NCBI GenBank assembly: GCA_001414325.1
Contig: LLKB01000008.1
Location: forward strand, 28,253 to 92,252
Length of the DNA stretch: 64,000 bases
Direction: 5' to 3'
Source of the DNA: Butyribacter intestini
GTDB taxonomy: Bacteria; Bacillota; Clostridia; Lachnospirales; Lachnospiraceae
How positions within the stretch are numbered: position 1 is the stretch's first letter; every line of letters begins with the position of its first letter. The notes beneath the pieces were generated by a model. The model did not search any database and was not told the origin of the DNA. It worked only from the letters and a program-made list of their open reading frames with translations. A program made the position numbers and the translations under genes. This document shows positions 55,585 to 64,000 of the stretch, piece by piece.

Positions 55585-56679
55585 ATGCTATCGGAGTTGA
55601 ATATAGAAAAATATCGAGGTATAGATAGTTTAAAATTGGAAGATTTAGGCAGAGTAAATGTGATAGCCGGTGAAAATAATACGGGCAAAACAAGTATTTT
55701 GGAGGTTATAGAAAGTTTAGAGCGTCCAAATGATTTAAGAGCGTGGCGTTTGATTGGGCGTAGAGAGGGAAATTCAATGCGTATCTCTACTACCAGCTAT
55801 GACACAATGAAGTCATTGTTTCCAATAAATAATGAAAATAAAAAAACAAGCATTGTTTATTCGGGAGAGTATAATAATAAGCTTTTTACTGTTGAGTTGA
55901 CAGGAGAGTTTTCAGATACCATTTTAAATGATGAACAGTTAGAGAAAATCAGAGGTTATAGACATGATTATGGAACAACGGAATATGAGCATAATGAATA
56001 TGAAGTATCGCTTCTTGACATATATTATAAGATAAATGGTGAAAATTTTGGCTCGGATAAAATTTATAATGTTCAAAGAGGCTTTGCAACATCGACGGAC
56101 ATAATTGCAAGCATAGTCGAAAATGTTGTATATGTGTCACCTACTCAACACGCAAATAACTCATTTTACTTAAACGCATTGATGACAGACCCAAAATTAT
56201 ATGAACAGTTTGTAGAGATTATGAAAGAATTTGATCCGGATTTTGTTTCGATTAATTCTGTAGAAGATGAGATGACTCGTTCAAGAAAATATGTTGTATT
56301 GTCAAAAAAATTTAATGAGGGTCTTCTGTTAAACGCATATGGAGATGGCATGAAAAAAGCAATGTTGCTTTTGAGTGCTTTACTTAAGGCAAAAGATGGC
56401 ATTTTATTGTTGGATGAATTTGAGACAGCAATTCATGTTTCTGTCATGGGGAAAGTGTTTAAGTGGATAATAGAAAATGCAGCAAAATTAAATGTGCAGA
56501 TATTTATGACATCCCATAGTCTGGAAGCAATAAATTCAGTTTTAAAATGTTGCCCGGATATGCAAAAAGATATTAGAATGATTACTTTAGTTAATACGGA
56601 AGATGGTGTAAAAGCACGCAATGTTGATGCGTTAAAAGCTATACAGTTGATGGACGAATATGGATTGGAGTTGAGATAG
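55585..56679 (+). CDS. AAA15/OLD-type ATPase, first gene of a two-gene ATPase-TOPRIM module
   Basis: 364 residues. It is an SMC/ABC-like ATPase: LNIEKYRGIDSLKLEDLGRV, Walker A at 29-37 (GENNTGKTS), Walker B ILLLDEFETAIHVSV near 272, and the switch His in MTSHSLEAINS near 309. It has no nuclease domain of its own. The next gene starts immediately after the stop and encodes a TOPRIM-like protein, so the pair resembles an OLD nuclease split in two, as in PARIS and related anti-phage systems. GAGG precedes the ATG. It lies in accessory DNA after the atp operon. Confidence 0.82.
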   Translation: MLSELNIEKYRGIDSLKLEDLGRVNVIAGENNTGKTSILEVIESLERPNDLRAWRLIGRREGNSMRISTTSYDTMKSLFPINNENKKTSIVYSGEYNNKLFTVELTGEFSDTILNDEQLEKIRGYRHDYGTTEYEHNEYEVSLLDIYYKINGENFGSDKIYNVQRGFATSTDIIASIVENVVYVSPTQHANNSFYLNALMTDPKLYEQFVEIMKEFDPDFVSINSVEDEMTRSRKYVVLSKKFNEGLLLNAYGDGMKKAMLLLSALLKAKDGILLLDEFETAIHVSVMGKVFKWIIENAAKLNVQIFMTSHSLEAINSVLKCCPDMQKDIRMITLVNTEDGVKARNVDALKAIQLMDEYGLELR

Positions 56680-57417
56680 ATGAAAGCTGTCGTATTTTGT
56701 GAAGGGACAACAGATTTATTGATGATACAATTTGTATTACAATATAAATATGGCTGGAAATATGATGGATTTGTGGAGAACACAGTGTCTAACAGACTGA
56801 TGAAAAGAATTCTTGTGAAAGATGGAGCTAAAATAGAGATAAGAAGCTGTGGAGGAATTACGAATATACCAGACGAAATGAGAAGATTTCAGGAACAGAT
56901 GGAGTATTCAACTAAAAAAGAAGAATTATTTGATAAAGTCATTATTTTGATAGACCACGATACTGTTGATAGTAATAAAATATTTGTAGATAAACTTAAT
57001 GAAAAGCTGCAGACAAATTTTAATGAGAGAGATATAAATGTTGACATAAAATGGAAAACAGACAATCTTGTATTTAAGGAAATTGAACTTGATTTTTATA
57101 TTAGTTGTCTCCCGGAGGAGGAAACAGGTGCAATTGAAAGTGTTATGCTTGAGGCTTTAGTAACGGATGATATTGAGGAAAATTTAGTCAATAACAGCGA
57201 AAAATTTATTTTGTATATTAGAGAAAATCAGGACAGATATTTGCAGAGAAAGTCATTGATAGCAAAGGCAGTTTTTAATACATATTTTGCGATAAGAACA
57301 CCGGAAGAAAAATGTGGTGAAAGATCCAGAGTTCTAAGAGCATATGATTGGAAAAATAATGAAGTATTAAATAAAAGCTTTGGCTTTTTGGATATTTATG
57401 ATAATGATAATAAATAA
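56680..57417 (+). CDS. TOPRIM-like protein, second gene of the ATPase-TOPRIM module
   Basis: 245 residues. VVFCEGTTDLLMIQFVLQ (catalytic-type Glu near residue 8) and VIILIDHDTVDSNK (Asp-x-Asp near residue 91) are the TOPRIM metal motifs, with EIELDFYISCLP further on. It resembles DUF3226/DUF4435-type stand-alone TOPRIM proteins, which act as effectors or nucleases with AAA15 ATPases. The stop TAG of the ATPase gene abuts this ATG with no gap, so the two are made in step. Function in phage defence is inferred. Metal residues appear intact. Confidence 0.78.
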   Translation: MKAVVFCEGTTDLLMIQFVLQYKYGWKYDGFVENTVSNRLMKRILVKDGAKIEIRSCGGITNIPDEMRRFQEQMEYSTKKEELFDKVIILIDHDTVDSNKIFVDKLNEKLQTNFNERDINVDIKWKTDNLVFKEIELDFYISCLPEEETGAIESVMLEALVTDDIEENLVNNSEKFILYIRENQDRYLQRKSLIAKAVFNTYFAIRTPEEKCGERSRVLRAYDWKNNEVLNKSFGFLDIYDNDNK

Positions 57418-57573
57418 CCTGGTTTTAAAACAACCACACTAAACACTCCCAGTAGGAGCAGGCAGCTTTTTAGTATTTTTGAAGAGCGAGTTGCCAATAT
57501 CTACTTGACTTAAACATAATGTACACTCTTTAGACAGTGCTATGTAAGGTCTTTAATACTGGGAAGTGGTGTG

Positions 57574-57729
57574 ATGTATATAGAAGATAATTCGATACAG
57601 GCTGAACCTGATGAGGAGCCGGAGGCATATACAGGCTTTACAAAGATTTATGTAAAAAGACCTGATATATCCATATCAGATAATGCGTTTATTAATGGAG
57701 ATAAAGTTAAGGTTATCATAGAGCAATAA
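57574..57729 (+). pseudogene. C-terminal remnant of a BspA-like LRR gene
   Basis: 51 codons encode an acidic start and then KIYVKRPDISISDNAFINGD. This aligns with the C-terminus of the intact LRR protein ending at 62760 (TIYVKNHDIVISKKAFDAND). Upstream in frame there is a stop at 57517 and no LRR. As at 62760, a near-identical terminator and an AAA-ATPase gene follow. It is probably what is left of a second BspA-like gene. Expression as a peptide is possible but the start lacks a good site. Confidence 0.6.
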
Positions 57730-57744
57730 ATAAAGTGGGTGAGG

Positions 57745-57802
57745 AAAAGAGAGCATTGCAAGTTATACTATAGAAAATGTAAGGATTGCAATGCTCTCTT
57801 TT
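57745..57802. terminator. Bidirectional terminator between BspA remnant and AAA-ATPase
   Basis: AAAAGAGAGCATTGCA and TGCAATGCTCTCTTTT form a perfect 16-bp stem with a 26-nt loop; T-rich on both ends. It is homologous to the one at 62760-62818. Confidence 0.8.
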
Positions 57803-57866
57803 TTAATTACAAGAGAGATTTCCGGTTTAACTTCATTTTAAACAAGAGAATTTTGTAGCTGTTATA

Positions 57867-59447
57867 TCAGGAATTTCTCCACTCCTCAATCACACAAGTA
57901 TGGTGCTTTTTGTCTGAACCATCCGCATTATAATTGATACCAACTAAGAGAATTTTGTCGCTGTATCCGGATAATGCTCCATGATATTTTTTCTCTTTTA
58001 TCTGTTTAATAGCGGTTTCGGCAGACTGATTATATTTAAGTTCAACAATCATTGCGGGTCTGAAACCTGCATTTGATCTCGGAATAAATGCAAAATCGTC
58101 AAAACCTTTGCCAGCAGGCATTTCACGGACGATATTGTAATATCCCGGTGCTGTAAAATATGCCATTGTGAGGACGCAGCTTAATGAGTTTTCATCGTTG
58201 TACTTAAGGATTGATGTATAAGTGTCGTGAGCCTGTTCTATCAATTCGGCAACTCTTTCAGCATTTCCATCTATAGTTTCGTCAAGCAGTTCGTCACAGG
58301 TTGAAATTGCTTTTGCTATCTCAGGCCACTCACCGGTCTGCAAAGCAAGTTCAAATGCGGTTGCTACTTCGTGGTTTGGAATAAATGATTTTTTTCTATC
58401 CGCATCATAGCCTAAATATCCCAAATGAATAAGTGCAGTCAAAGCATCATCTTTTGATGCGATAGTTGAAAAATCATTTTTAAATGTATATGGATTTACT
58501 CTGATTTTTCCGCCTGCAAGCATTGTCATAATGTCATCTTTAAGACCTGCATAATTCATTGTAATAAATGTATTGATGGAGGAAAAAGAAGAAGTGTTTC
58601 TCCAGTAAGAGTCACAGTCCTGGTCTATCATTGCTTGTGTAACTGAATTTGGGTTATACATATGGATGCCGTCTATCAGATAACCATTATACCATGCTTT
58701 AACTGAGTCAAAATCCATATCATATTTTTTACACAATTCTTTGACTTCTTCCTCTGTAAAACCATAATATTTTGTTATAGGCTTTGATTTTAACATTGTA
58801 TATTCACGGAAATTGTTAAGAGCTGACTCGTCCTTAATCTTTTTAATAGGTAAAATTCCGGTAATATATCCGAGTGCTAAAAATGCTTTTGATTCCTCCG
58901 ATTTAAAAAGGGAATGAAGAAATTGCAAATAACTGTGCACAAGTTCTTTATCATCACTGTTTCTGATAACGCAATCCCATTCATCAATAATGATTACAAA
59001 TTGAATAGTTGTTTTATGATAAATTTCATTTAACAGCACATGAATGTCCTTATTGTAATTTAATGACTCTGCATATATCTCTTTAAAATCATCATACACG
59101 CGTTCTTTGATTGACTCTATCAAGTCCTTTTTATGAAAATCCCAAAAAGAAGAAATATCCAGATGAATAACATTGTATTTGTTCATGTATTTCTTATAGT
59201 CTGCATGGGAAGAAATCTTTGTGTTATCAAAAAGCTTTGATGAATCACAACCGAGACTGTAATATGCGTCTATCATACCGGCAGCGTGTGACTTGCCAAA
59301 ACGCCTTGCATGGCTTACGGCGATACATTTATTTTCTGTTGATAATCTTAAATTTAATTGTTCCAATAATTCTGTTTTATCTACATAAATCATACTATTT
59401 TTTGCCTGTGTAAAGCTCTCATTTGTCGGATTGAAATATATACCCAT
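57867..59447 (-). CDS. AAA-ATPase/PD-(D/E)XK nuclease-like protein, copy 1
   Basis: 526 residues. The N-terminal AAA-ATPase-like domain (YVDKTELLEQLN, a P-loop-equivalent AVSHARRFGKSHAA, VIIDEWDCVIR) is followed by a C-terminal PD-(D/E)XK_9-like domain (FDDFAFIPRSNAGFRP, IVELKYN). This family is abundant in Bacteroidetes and Clostridia, often in many copies per genome, with no settled function. GGGG lies about 7 bases before the ATG. The copy at 62886-64000 differs by about 10 of 371 residues in the shared part. Confidence 0.88.
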   Translation of the reverse strand: MGIYFNPTNESFTQAKNSMIYVDKTELLEQLNLRLSTENKCIAVSHARRFGKSHAAGMIDAYYSLGCDSSKLFDNTKISSHADYKKYMNKYNVIHLDISSFWDFHKKDLIESIKERVYDDFKEIYAESLNYNKDIHVLLNEIYHKTTIQFVIIIDEWDCVIRNSDDKELVHSYLQFLHSLFKSEESKAFLALGYITGILPIKKIKDESALNNFREYTMLKSKPITKYYGFTEEEVKELCKKYDMDFDSVKAWYNGYLIDGIHMYNPNSVTQAMIDQDCDSYWRNTSSFSSINTFITMNYAGLKDDIMTMLAGGKIRVNPYTFKNDFSTIASKDDALTALIHLGYLGYDADRKKSFIPNHEVATAFELALQTGEWPEIAKAISTCDELLDETIDGNAERVAELIEQAHDTYTSILKYNDENSLSCVLTMAYFTAPGYYNIVREMPAGKGFDDFAFIPRSNAGFRPAMIVELKYNQSAETAIKQIKEKKYHGALSGYSDKILLVGINYNADGSDKKHHTCVIEEWRNS

Positions 59448-59707
59448 TTAAACACCCCGTTTCTTATAAAAAATAGTTAGTATTTGCGAAAAGATTATTA
59501 GTGTTGTCTGTTTGTTTTTAGTATATTTTGTTTCGGGTATAATGTCAATTATGTGAACCTGTGCAATTTTGTGGTAGGTTATCATTTATGTTTGCTATAC
59601 AAATAACTATTAAAACTGGAAAGATATAAAATAATGCTAAATTTTGCGATATAATGTTGTTGACAAAAGAAAATGCTGAAAAGCAGAACAATATAGGGAG
59701 GTAGATT

Positions 59708-60979
59708 ATGAGTAAAAATTTAAGAAGAATGGTAACATTTGGTTTGGTAGTGACAATGGGAATTTTGCCAATGAGTGCACATAGCAATATAGTATCTGCA
59801 CAGGGGCAGGAAGAAACAAAGACACTGATTATGACAAGAGAGGATGACATTGACAGTTTCGATGATCTTGATGGAATGACATTAGATCTAAGTGATAAAA
59901 ATATTGTGCCTGATGCTGATGGAAAAGTTGAAGTTGATGTTAATGATGCAGTTACGCAAGGAAATATGGCGAGAAATATGATACATGGAGAGTTTGCTTT
60001 TTGGATAAATAATTTAAGTGATTTTTCTGGTATGGATGGAGTATATTCAGCAAACAGACCAATACAAAATATATATATAACGAATAATGAGATATATGTT
60101 ACTCAGGTATATGCTAAGAATGGAAATTCAAATAATGTAAAAATTTCAAGATGTGAAATAATGCCTCAAAATCGTAAGCAGGCAGTCATGAGAGACTCTA
60201 TGAATATTGAAGGTGTTGGTCATGGTCAAAATCTGATACCGTATCAGTATAACAATAATCAATATTTTATTGTATGTGCAAATGCAAATAAGACAAAAAT
60301 AGATGAAAATACTACCTATTGGGAAGCTGGTAAAATCGGTAAAATTGAATATCAACCGGATGTTACATTTACGAGTACAAAAATTGACAAACTGGATGAC
60401 ACAGAGTATTCAAACAAAACAAGAACACCATTTTATGATTTAAGAAGATGTGCTGTCAATGTATCTCCTGACGGAAAAAAGATGCTTATGTTTAAACAGA
60501 GCAGGCAAGGAAATGTCCAATATTCATTTTATGATTTTAATGCCATAAAAAAAGCGTTAGACAGCAATTCAACTAATGACAGAAGTTTTAGATATAATGA
60601 TAAATTAGCTGAAGCCTGTGATAGTGATGTAATAAATGCCGATAATGTTCCTAATGGGCAATTACAGGGAATAGCAATAGATAATGATATGAATATATAT
60701 ATTGTGTCTGACGGAGATGGAACATATAATACATTAGCTAATCTTTCTGTTATTTTTAAAAAATCAAAAAAAACAATATATTACAGTATATATGGTAGTG
60801 TTAGTGAAATATTATATTATTTAGGAGATACTATATCCAGCTCGGAAGAATTAGAATTAGAAATAGAAGGTTTGCAAATAATAAATGATAAGATATATAT
60901 GGGCATATCTCCTAAAGCCGAAAACCAAAGAAACAGGGCATTCATATATTATATTGATAACGGACTTATACATGAATAA
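59708..60979 (+). CDS. Helveticin J-like class III bacteriocin family protein
   Basis: 423 residues. The signal peptide is RRMVTFGLVVTMGILPMSA with a cut near VSAQ. Helveticin J family motifs occur in order: IYITNNEIYVTQ, an arginine-x-cysteine strand (ISRCEI), the block VGHGQNLIPY near residue 170, VQYSFYDFNAIKKALD near 270 and LEIEGLQI near 383. Helveticin J is a large heat-labile bacteriocin, and homologues may be lytic or adhesive. GGGAGG precedes the ATG. No immunity gene was recognised next to it. Killing activity is inferred only. Confidence 0.75.
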   Translation: MSKNLRRMVTFGLVVTMGILPMSAHSNIVSAQGQEETKTLIMTREDDIDSFDDLDGMTLDLSDKNIVPDADGKVEVDVNDAVTQGNMARNMIHGEFAFWINNLSDFSGMDGVYSANRPIQNIYITNNEIYVTQVYAKNGNSNNVKISRCEIMPQNRKQAVMRDSMNIEGVGHGQNLIPYQYNNNQYFIVCANANKTKIDENTTYWEAGKIGKIEYQPDVTFTSTKIDKLDDTEYSNKTRTPFYDLRRCAVNVSPDGKKMLMFKQSRQGNVQYSFYDFNAIKKALDSNSTNDRSFRYNDKLAEACDSDVINADNVPNGQLQGIAIDNDMNIYIVSDGDGTYNTLANLSVIFKKSKKTIYYSIYGSVSEILYYLGDTISSSEELELEIEGLQIINDKIYMGISPKAENQRNRAFIYYIDNGLIHE

Positions 60980-61105
60980 AATTTTATATTTCCCTGCAAC
61001 ATAATTCATAAAAATCTGTCTTATATTATAAGAAATGATATGACATCGGACAAAAACAGTTAGAAATGGAGATTTCAGTATTCACAGGCACAAATCTTAT
61101 ATGTG

Positions 61106-61160
61106 ATGTGTACTCGGTATCTTCTCAAAATTTTTAGTTCAGAAGATTACGAGAGCACAT
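61106..61160. repeat. Foldback element, family B, short copy
   Basis: The arms ATGTGTACTCGGTATCTTCT (61106-61125) and AGAAGATTACGAGAGCACAT (61141-61160) match the outer arms of the element at 16284-16444. The ~120-bp interior of that copy is absent. It lies just before the BspA-like gene. Confidence 0.75.
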
Positions 61161-61182
61161 TGTGTAGAAATGGAGGTTTAGT

Positions 61183-62760
61183 ATGGGAAAAGAAAAATTT
61201 ATCAGAAAAAGAAAGTCTGCCGATAAGTTCACTTTTAAACAAAGTATAATGCTCGGAGTTGTTATCATAGCATCGGTATCAATAATATTTATGCAGGCCG
61301 ATAATGCTTCGGCTGCAAAAAAGAAAACAAAGCAGGATAACCATTATGTAACTATGAGTTTTAAAAATGGTGTACTTACAGTTAAAGGAAATGGGGAAAT
61401 GGGAGATCCCATAAATATAACAGTGTATGAGGGTAAAAATATTAAAAAAGTTGTAATTAAAAAAGGGGTTGTGTCATTACCTGACAATGCGTTTAAAGAT
61501 TGCAAAAAGTTAAAAAAAATAGTATTACCATCAACTTTAAAACGGATTGGTGCTCGTGCGTTTTCAAATACCACGGCATTAGAAAGCTTAAATCTGCCCA
61601 ATGGTATAAAAACAATAAAAGAATATACATTTGAAAAATCTGGAATTGAAAAAGTTAATATTCCAAAAACAGTAAAAAAGATTGGTGCTTATGCGTTTGA
61701 AGGATGTCCAATAAAAAATATTTCCATTCCAAAATCAGTAAAGAGCATTGAACCAGGAGCGTTTGCAAGCAGTTCAATAAAAAGTATAACTATTCCCAAA
61801 ACAGTAAAAAAGCTGGGTGAAGGTGTGTTTGGTAACTGTAAAAAACTTGAAAGTATAACAATGCCTGGAAATATAGGAGTAATAAAATATGAAGAGCCGG
61901 ATGATGAATATCAGCCAAAGTCTTTTGTGGGAGATTCTTGCAAATCGCTTAAAAAAATAAAATTTACAACATCACTTAATATTAATATTTTAAAAAGAGT
62001 TGGTAAAAGCGGCGGTTTTGAAGTTATGGCAAATGATCCAAAGTATAAGAGTGTGGACGGATTGATATACTCAAAGGATGGAAAGACACTTTTAAGGATA
62101 CCACATGGACGAAAAAAAGTAATTATATCAGATAAATGTACAACAGTTACAGCAGGAAGCTATGGGTATGAGATGTATCTTGCGGACAGTGCAATGAAAG
62201 AAATAGTATTTCCCAAAACAGTAACTAAGATAATATTAGATGACACTCTGTTAGGACCAAGTTATTATGAATGTAATAATATAAAAATAACATTAAATAT
62301 GGATTATCTTGATGACGACTCAATAAAGATATTGTGGCAAACAAATAAATATTGGAGAAATTCATTAAAGGATGAACTCTTAAGAAAAGGGCTTGCAAAG
62401 TTAAATGAGGAAAATGAGCGTATGCTCATGCTTGATGACGGCTATCTGTGTGCTTATCTTATGAAAGATATCAGCAAGATAGACGATAGATCAGCTTGGG
62501 AAACAATAGATGGACTTGTGGTGCCTGATAATGTTAAGACAATAGGAACAGAAGCGTTCACGGGATTTCTTGTAAAATCCTTAACATTTGGAAGTGGAGT
62601 TAAATATGTAGAAGAAAATGTACTTTTGGCAGCAGATGTTCCGAATACATATAAAAATATGGCTACAATTTATGTGAAAAATCACGACATAGTTATATCA
62701 AAAAAGGCATTTGATGCAAATGATCAGATTAACATTGTAATGGCTTACATTGTTTATTAA
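61183..62760 (+). CDS. BspA-like leucine-rich repeat surface protein
   Basis: 525 residues. The N-terminal signal or anchor is SIMLGVVIIASVSIIFMQA. About six LRR_5 repeats follow (residues ~85-225), each of the form LPSTLKRIGARAFSNTTALE / IPKTVKKIGAYAFEGCPIKN. A non-repeat middle and one further LRR-like stretch (VPDNVKTIGTEAFTGF) lead to the C-terminus. BspA-like proteins bind host or microbial surfaces. GGAGG precedes the ATG. A terminator and the second AAA-ATPase gene follow. Confidence 0.88.
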   Translation: MGKEKFIRKRKSADKFTFKQSIMLGVVIIASVSIIFMQADNASAAKKKTKQDNHYVTMSFKNGVLTVKGNGEMGDPINITVYEGKNIKKVVIKKGVVSLPDNAFKDCKKLKKIVLPSTLKRIGARAFSNTTALESLNLPNGIKTIKEYTFEKSGIEKVNIPKTVKKIGAYAFEGCPIKNISIPKSVKSIEPGAFASSSIKSITIPKTVKKLGEGVFGNCKKLESITMPGNIGVIKYEEPDDEYQPKSFVGDSCKSLKKIKFTTSLNINILKRVGKSGGFEVMANDPKYKSVDGLIYSKDGKTLLRIPHGRKKVIISDKCTTVTAGSYGYEMYLADSAMKEIVFPKTVTKIILDDTLLGPSYYECNNIKITLNMDYLDDDSIKILWQTNKYWRNSLKDELLRKGLAKLNEENERMLMLDDGYLCAYLMKDISKIDDRSAWETIDGLVVPDNVKTIGTEAFTGFLVKSLTFGSGVKYVEENVLLAADVPNTYKNMATIYVKNHDIVISKKAFDANDQINIVMAYIVY

Positions 62761-62818
62761 AAAAGAGGACATTGCAGACCGCACTATAGAAAATGTAAGG
62801 GTTGCAATGTTCTCTTTT
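62760..62818. terminator. Bidirectional terminator, duplicate of 57745-57802
   Basis: AAAAGAGGACATTGCA pairs with TGCAATGTTCTCTTTT (one G-U), with the loop sharing ACTATAGAAAATGTAAGG with the first copy. Confidence 0.8.
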
Positions 62819-62885
62819 TTTGAAATTATAAGACAAATTTCCTGTTTAACTTCATTTTAAACAAGAGAATTTTGTAGCTGTTATA

Positions 62886-64000
62886 TCAGGAATTTCTCCA
62901 CTCCTCAATCACACAGGTATGGTGTTTTTTGTTTGACCCATCCGTATTATAATTGATACCCACTAAAAGAATTTTGTTACTGTATCCGGATAATGCGCCA
63001 TGATATTTTTTCTCTTTTATCTGCTTAATAGCGGTTTCGGCAGACTGATTATATTTAAGTTCAACAATCATTGCGGGTCTGAAACCTGCATTTGCTCTCG
63101 GAATAAAAGCAAAATCGGCAAATCCTTTGCCCGCAGGCATCTCACGGACGATATTGTAATATCCCGGTGCGGTAAAATATGCCATTGTAAGGACACAGCT
63201 TAGGGAGTTTTCGTCATTGTACTTAAGGACTGATGTGTAGGTGTCATGAGCCTGTTCTATCAATTCTGCAACTCTTTGGGCATTTCCATCTATAGTTTCG
63301 TCGAGTAATTCATCACAAGTTGAAATTGCTTTTGCAATCTCATTCCACTCACCGGTCTGCAAAGCTGATTCAAAGGCTGTTGCAACTTCATAATTTGGAA
63401 TAAATGATTTTTTTCTATCCGCATCATAGCCTAAATAACCCAAATGAATAAGTGCAGTCAAAGCATCATCCTTTGATGCGATAGTTGAAAAATCATTTTT
63501 AAATGTATATGGATTTACTCTGATTTTTCCGCCTGCAAGCATTGTCATAATGTCATCTTTAAGACCTGCATAATTCATTGTAATAAATGTATTGATGGAG
63601 GAAAAAGAAGAAGTGTTTCTCCAGTAAGAGTCACAGTCCTGGTCTATCATTGCTTGTGTAACTGAATTTGGGTTATACATATGGATGCCGTCTATCAGAT
63701 AACCATTATACCATGCTTTAACTGAGTCAAAATCCATATCATATTTTTTACACAATTCTTTGACTTCTTCCTCTGTAAAACCATAATATTTTGTTATAGG
63801 CTTTGATTTTAACATTGTATATTCACGGAAATTGTTAAGAGCTGACTCGTCCTTAATCTTTTTAATAGGTAAAATTCCGGTGATATATCCGAGTGCTAAA
63901 AATGCTTTTGATTCCTCTGATTTAAACAGTGAATGAAGAAATTGCAAATAACTGTGCACAAGTTCTTTGTCATCACTGTTTCTGATAACGCAATCCCATT
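62886..64000 (-). CDS. AAA-ATPase/PD-(D/E)XK nuclease-like protein, copy 2 (5' end beyond window)
   Basis: 371 codons visible, from ...WDCVIRNSDDKE to the C-terminus; the ATPase start and P-loop lie outside. Sequence and 3' flank are nearly the same as the gene at 57867-59447. Differences include Asp to Ala in FDDFAF, leaving the second Asp of the PD-(D/E)XK motif, and Glu-x-Lys is intact. The ~5-kb spacing and shared flank show a tandem duplication. The ATG near 63959 is internal. Confidence 0.88.
   Translation of the reverse strand, partial: WDCVIRNSDDKELVHSYLQFLHSLFKSEESKAFLALGYITGILPIKKIKDESALNNFREYTMLKSKPITKYYGFTEEEVKELCKKYDMDFDSVKAWYNGYLIDGIHMYNPNSVTQAMIDQDCDSYWRNTSSFSSINTFITMNYAGLKDDIMTMLAGGKIRVNPYTFKNDFSTIASKDDALTALIHLGYLGYDADRKKSFIPNYEVATAFESALQTGEWNEIAKAISTCDELLDETIDGNAQRVAELIEQAHDTYTSVLKYNDENSLSCVLTMAYFTAPGYYNIVREMPAGKGFADFAFIPRANAGFRPAMIVELKYNQSAETAIKQIKEKKYHGALSGYSNKILLVGINYNTDGSNKKHHTCVIEEWRNS

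Larger units (their letters stand above)
57418..57866. other. Gap with gene remnant and terminator
   Basis: It contains the BspA-like remnant (57574-57729) and the terminator at 57745-57802. The first 150 bp carry no recognised feature. Confidence 0.5.

Overview
The window is low-GC Firmicutes DNA, most likely from a motile gut Clostridium of the family Lachnospiraceae. The grounds are AGGAGG-type ribosome binding sites, a Bacillus/Clostridium-like tmk-yaaR-holB-ricT-trmN6-rsmI block, an LplB/YtcP/YesL sugar-uptake locus, chemotaxis receptors, and many lysine-rich surface proteins with Ig-like, fibronectin III or leucine-rich repeats. The species cannot be named from sequence alone.

Layout. 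1-8.4 kb (minus strand): a partial family 2 glycosyltransferase, then large exported or membrane proteins, including a kinase-TM-LRR protein and a protein ending in a C39-like domain that lacks the catalytic cysteine. 8.7-19 kb: a small unknown gene, then the minus-strand housekeeping run rsmI, trmN6, ricT, holB, yaaR, tmk, an Ig-like surface protein, a DnaJ plus degenerate GGDEF fusion, and murA. 19.3-25.4 kb: an OLD-family ATPase/TOPRIM nuclease, a flavin reductase with a basic tail, a small Ig-like protein and an FN3 protein. 25.8-34.4 kb (plus strand): an orphan YesM-type histidine kinase, a membrane-anchored exported protein, and a CUT1-type carbohydrate transport locus (two permeases, YesL, lipoprotein). 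34.6-38.6 kb: two chemotaxis receptors. 39-48.4 kb: alpha/beta hydrolase coupled to a BlaR1-like metallopeptidase, SGNH hydrolase, NlpC/P60 hydrolase, DUF402, YitT, an unknown protein and ispE. 48.7-55.2 kb: the complete F1Fo ATP synthase operon atpBEFHAGDC. 55.6-64 kb is accessory: a two-gene AAA15 ATPase + TOPRIM module, two near-identical AAA-ATPase/PD-(D/E)XK genes each beside a BspA-like LRR gene or its remnant, and a helveticin J-like bacteriocin gene.

The strongest unexplained signals are non-coding. Three 5' leaders (before yesL, before the sugar-binding lipoprotein, and before an unrelated gene near 47.2 kb) share one architecture. A hairpin abuts a second hairpin, and the loop of the second can pair with the bases just upstream of a CAGAAA(A/T)GAGG Shine-Dalgarno segment. 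This gives an H-type pseudoknot in which both stems covary. Two families of non-coding palindromic elements are also scattered between genes: one of about 183 bp bounded by GTAACAGTTCAGCC, and a second foldback family.

The transporter genes form one uptake unit whose ATPase must lie elsewhere. The OLD gene and the AAA15+TOPRIM pair are plausible anti-phage systems. No tRNA, rRNA, CRISPR array or intact insertion sequence was seen.
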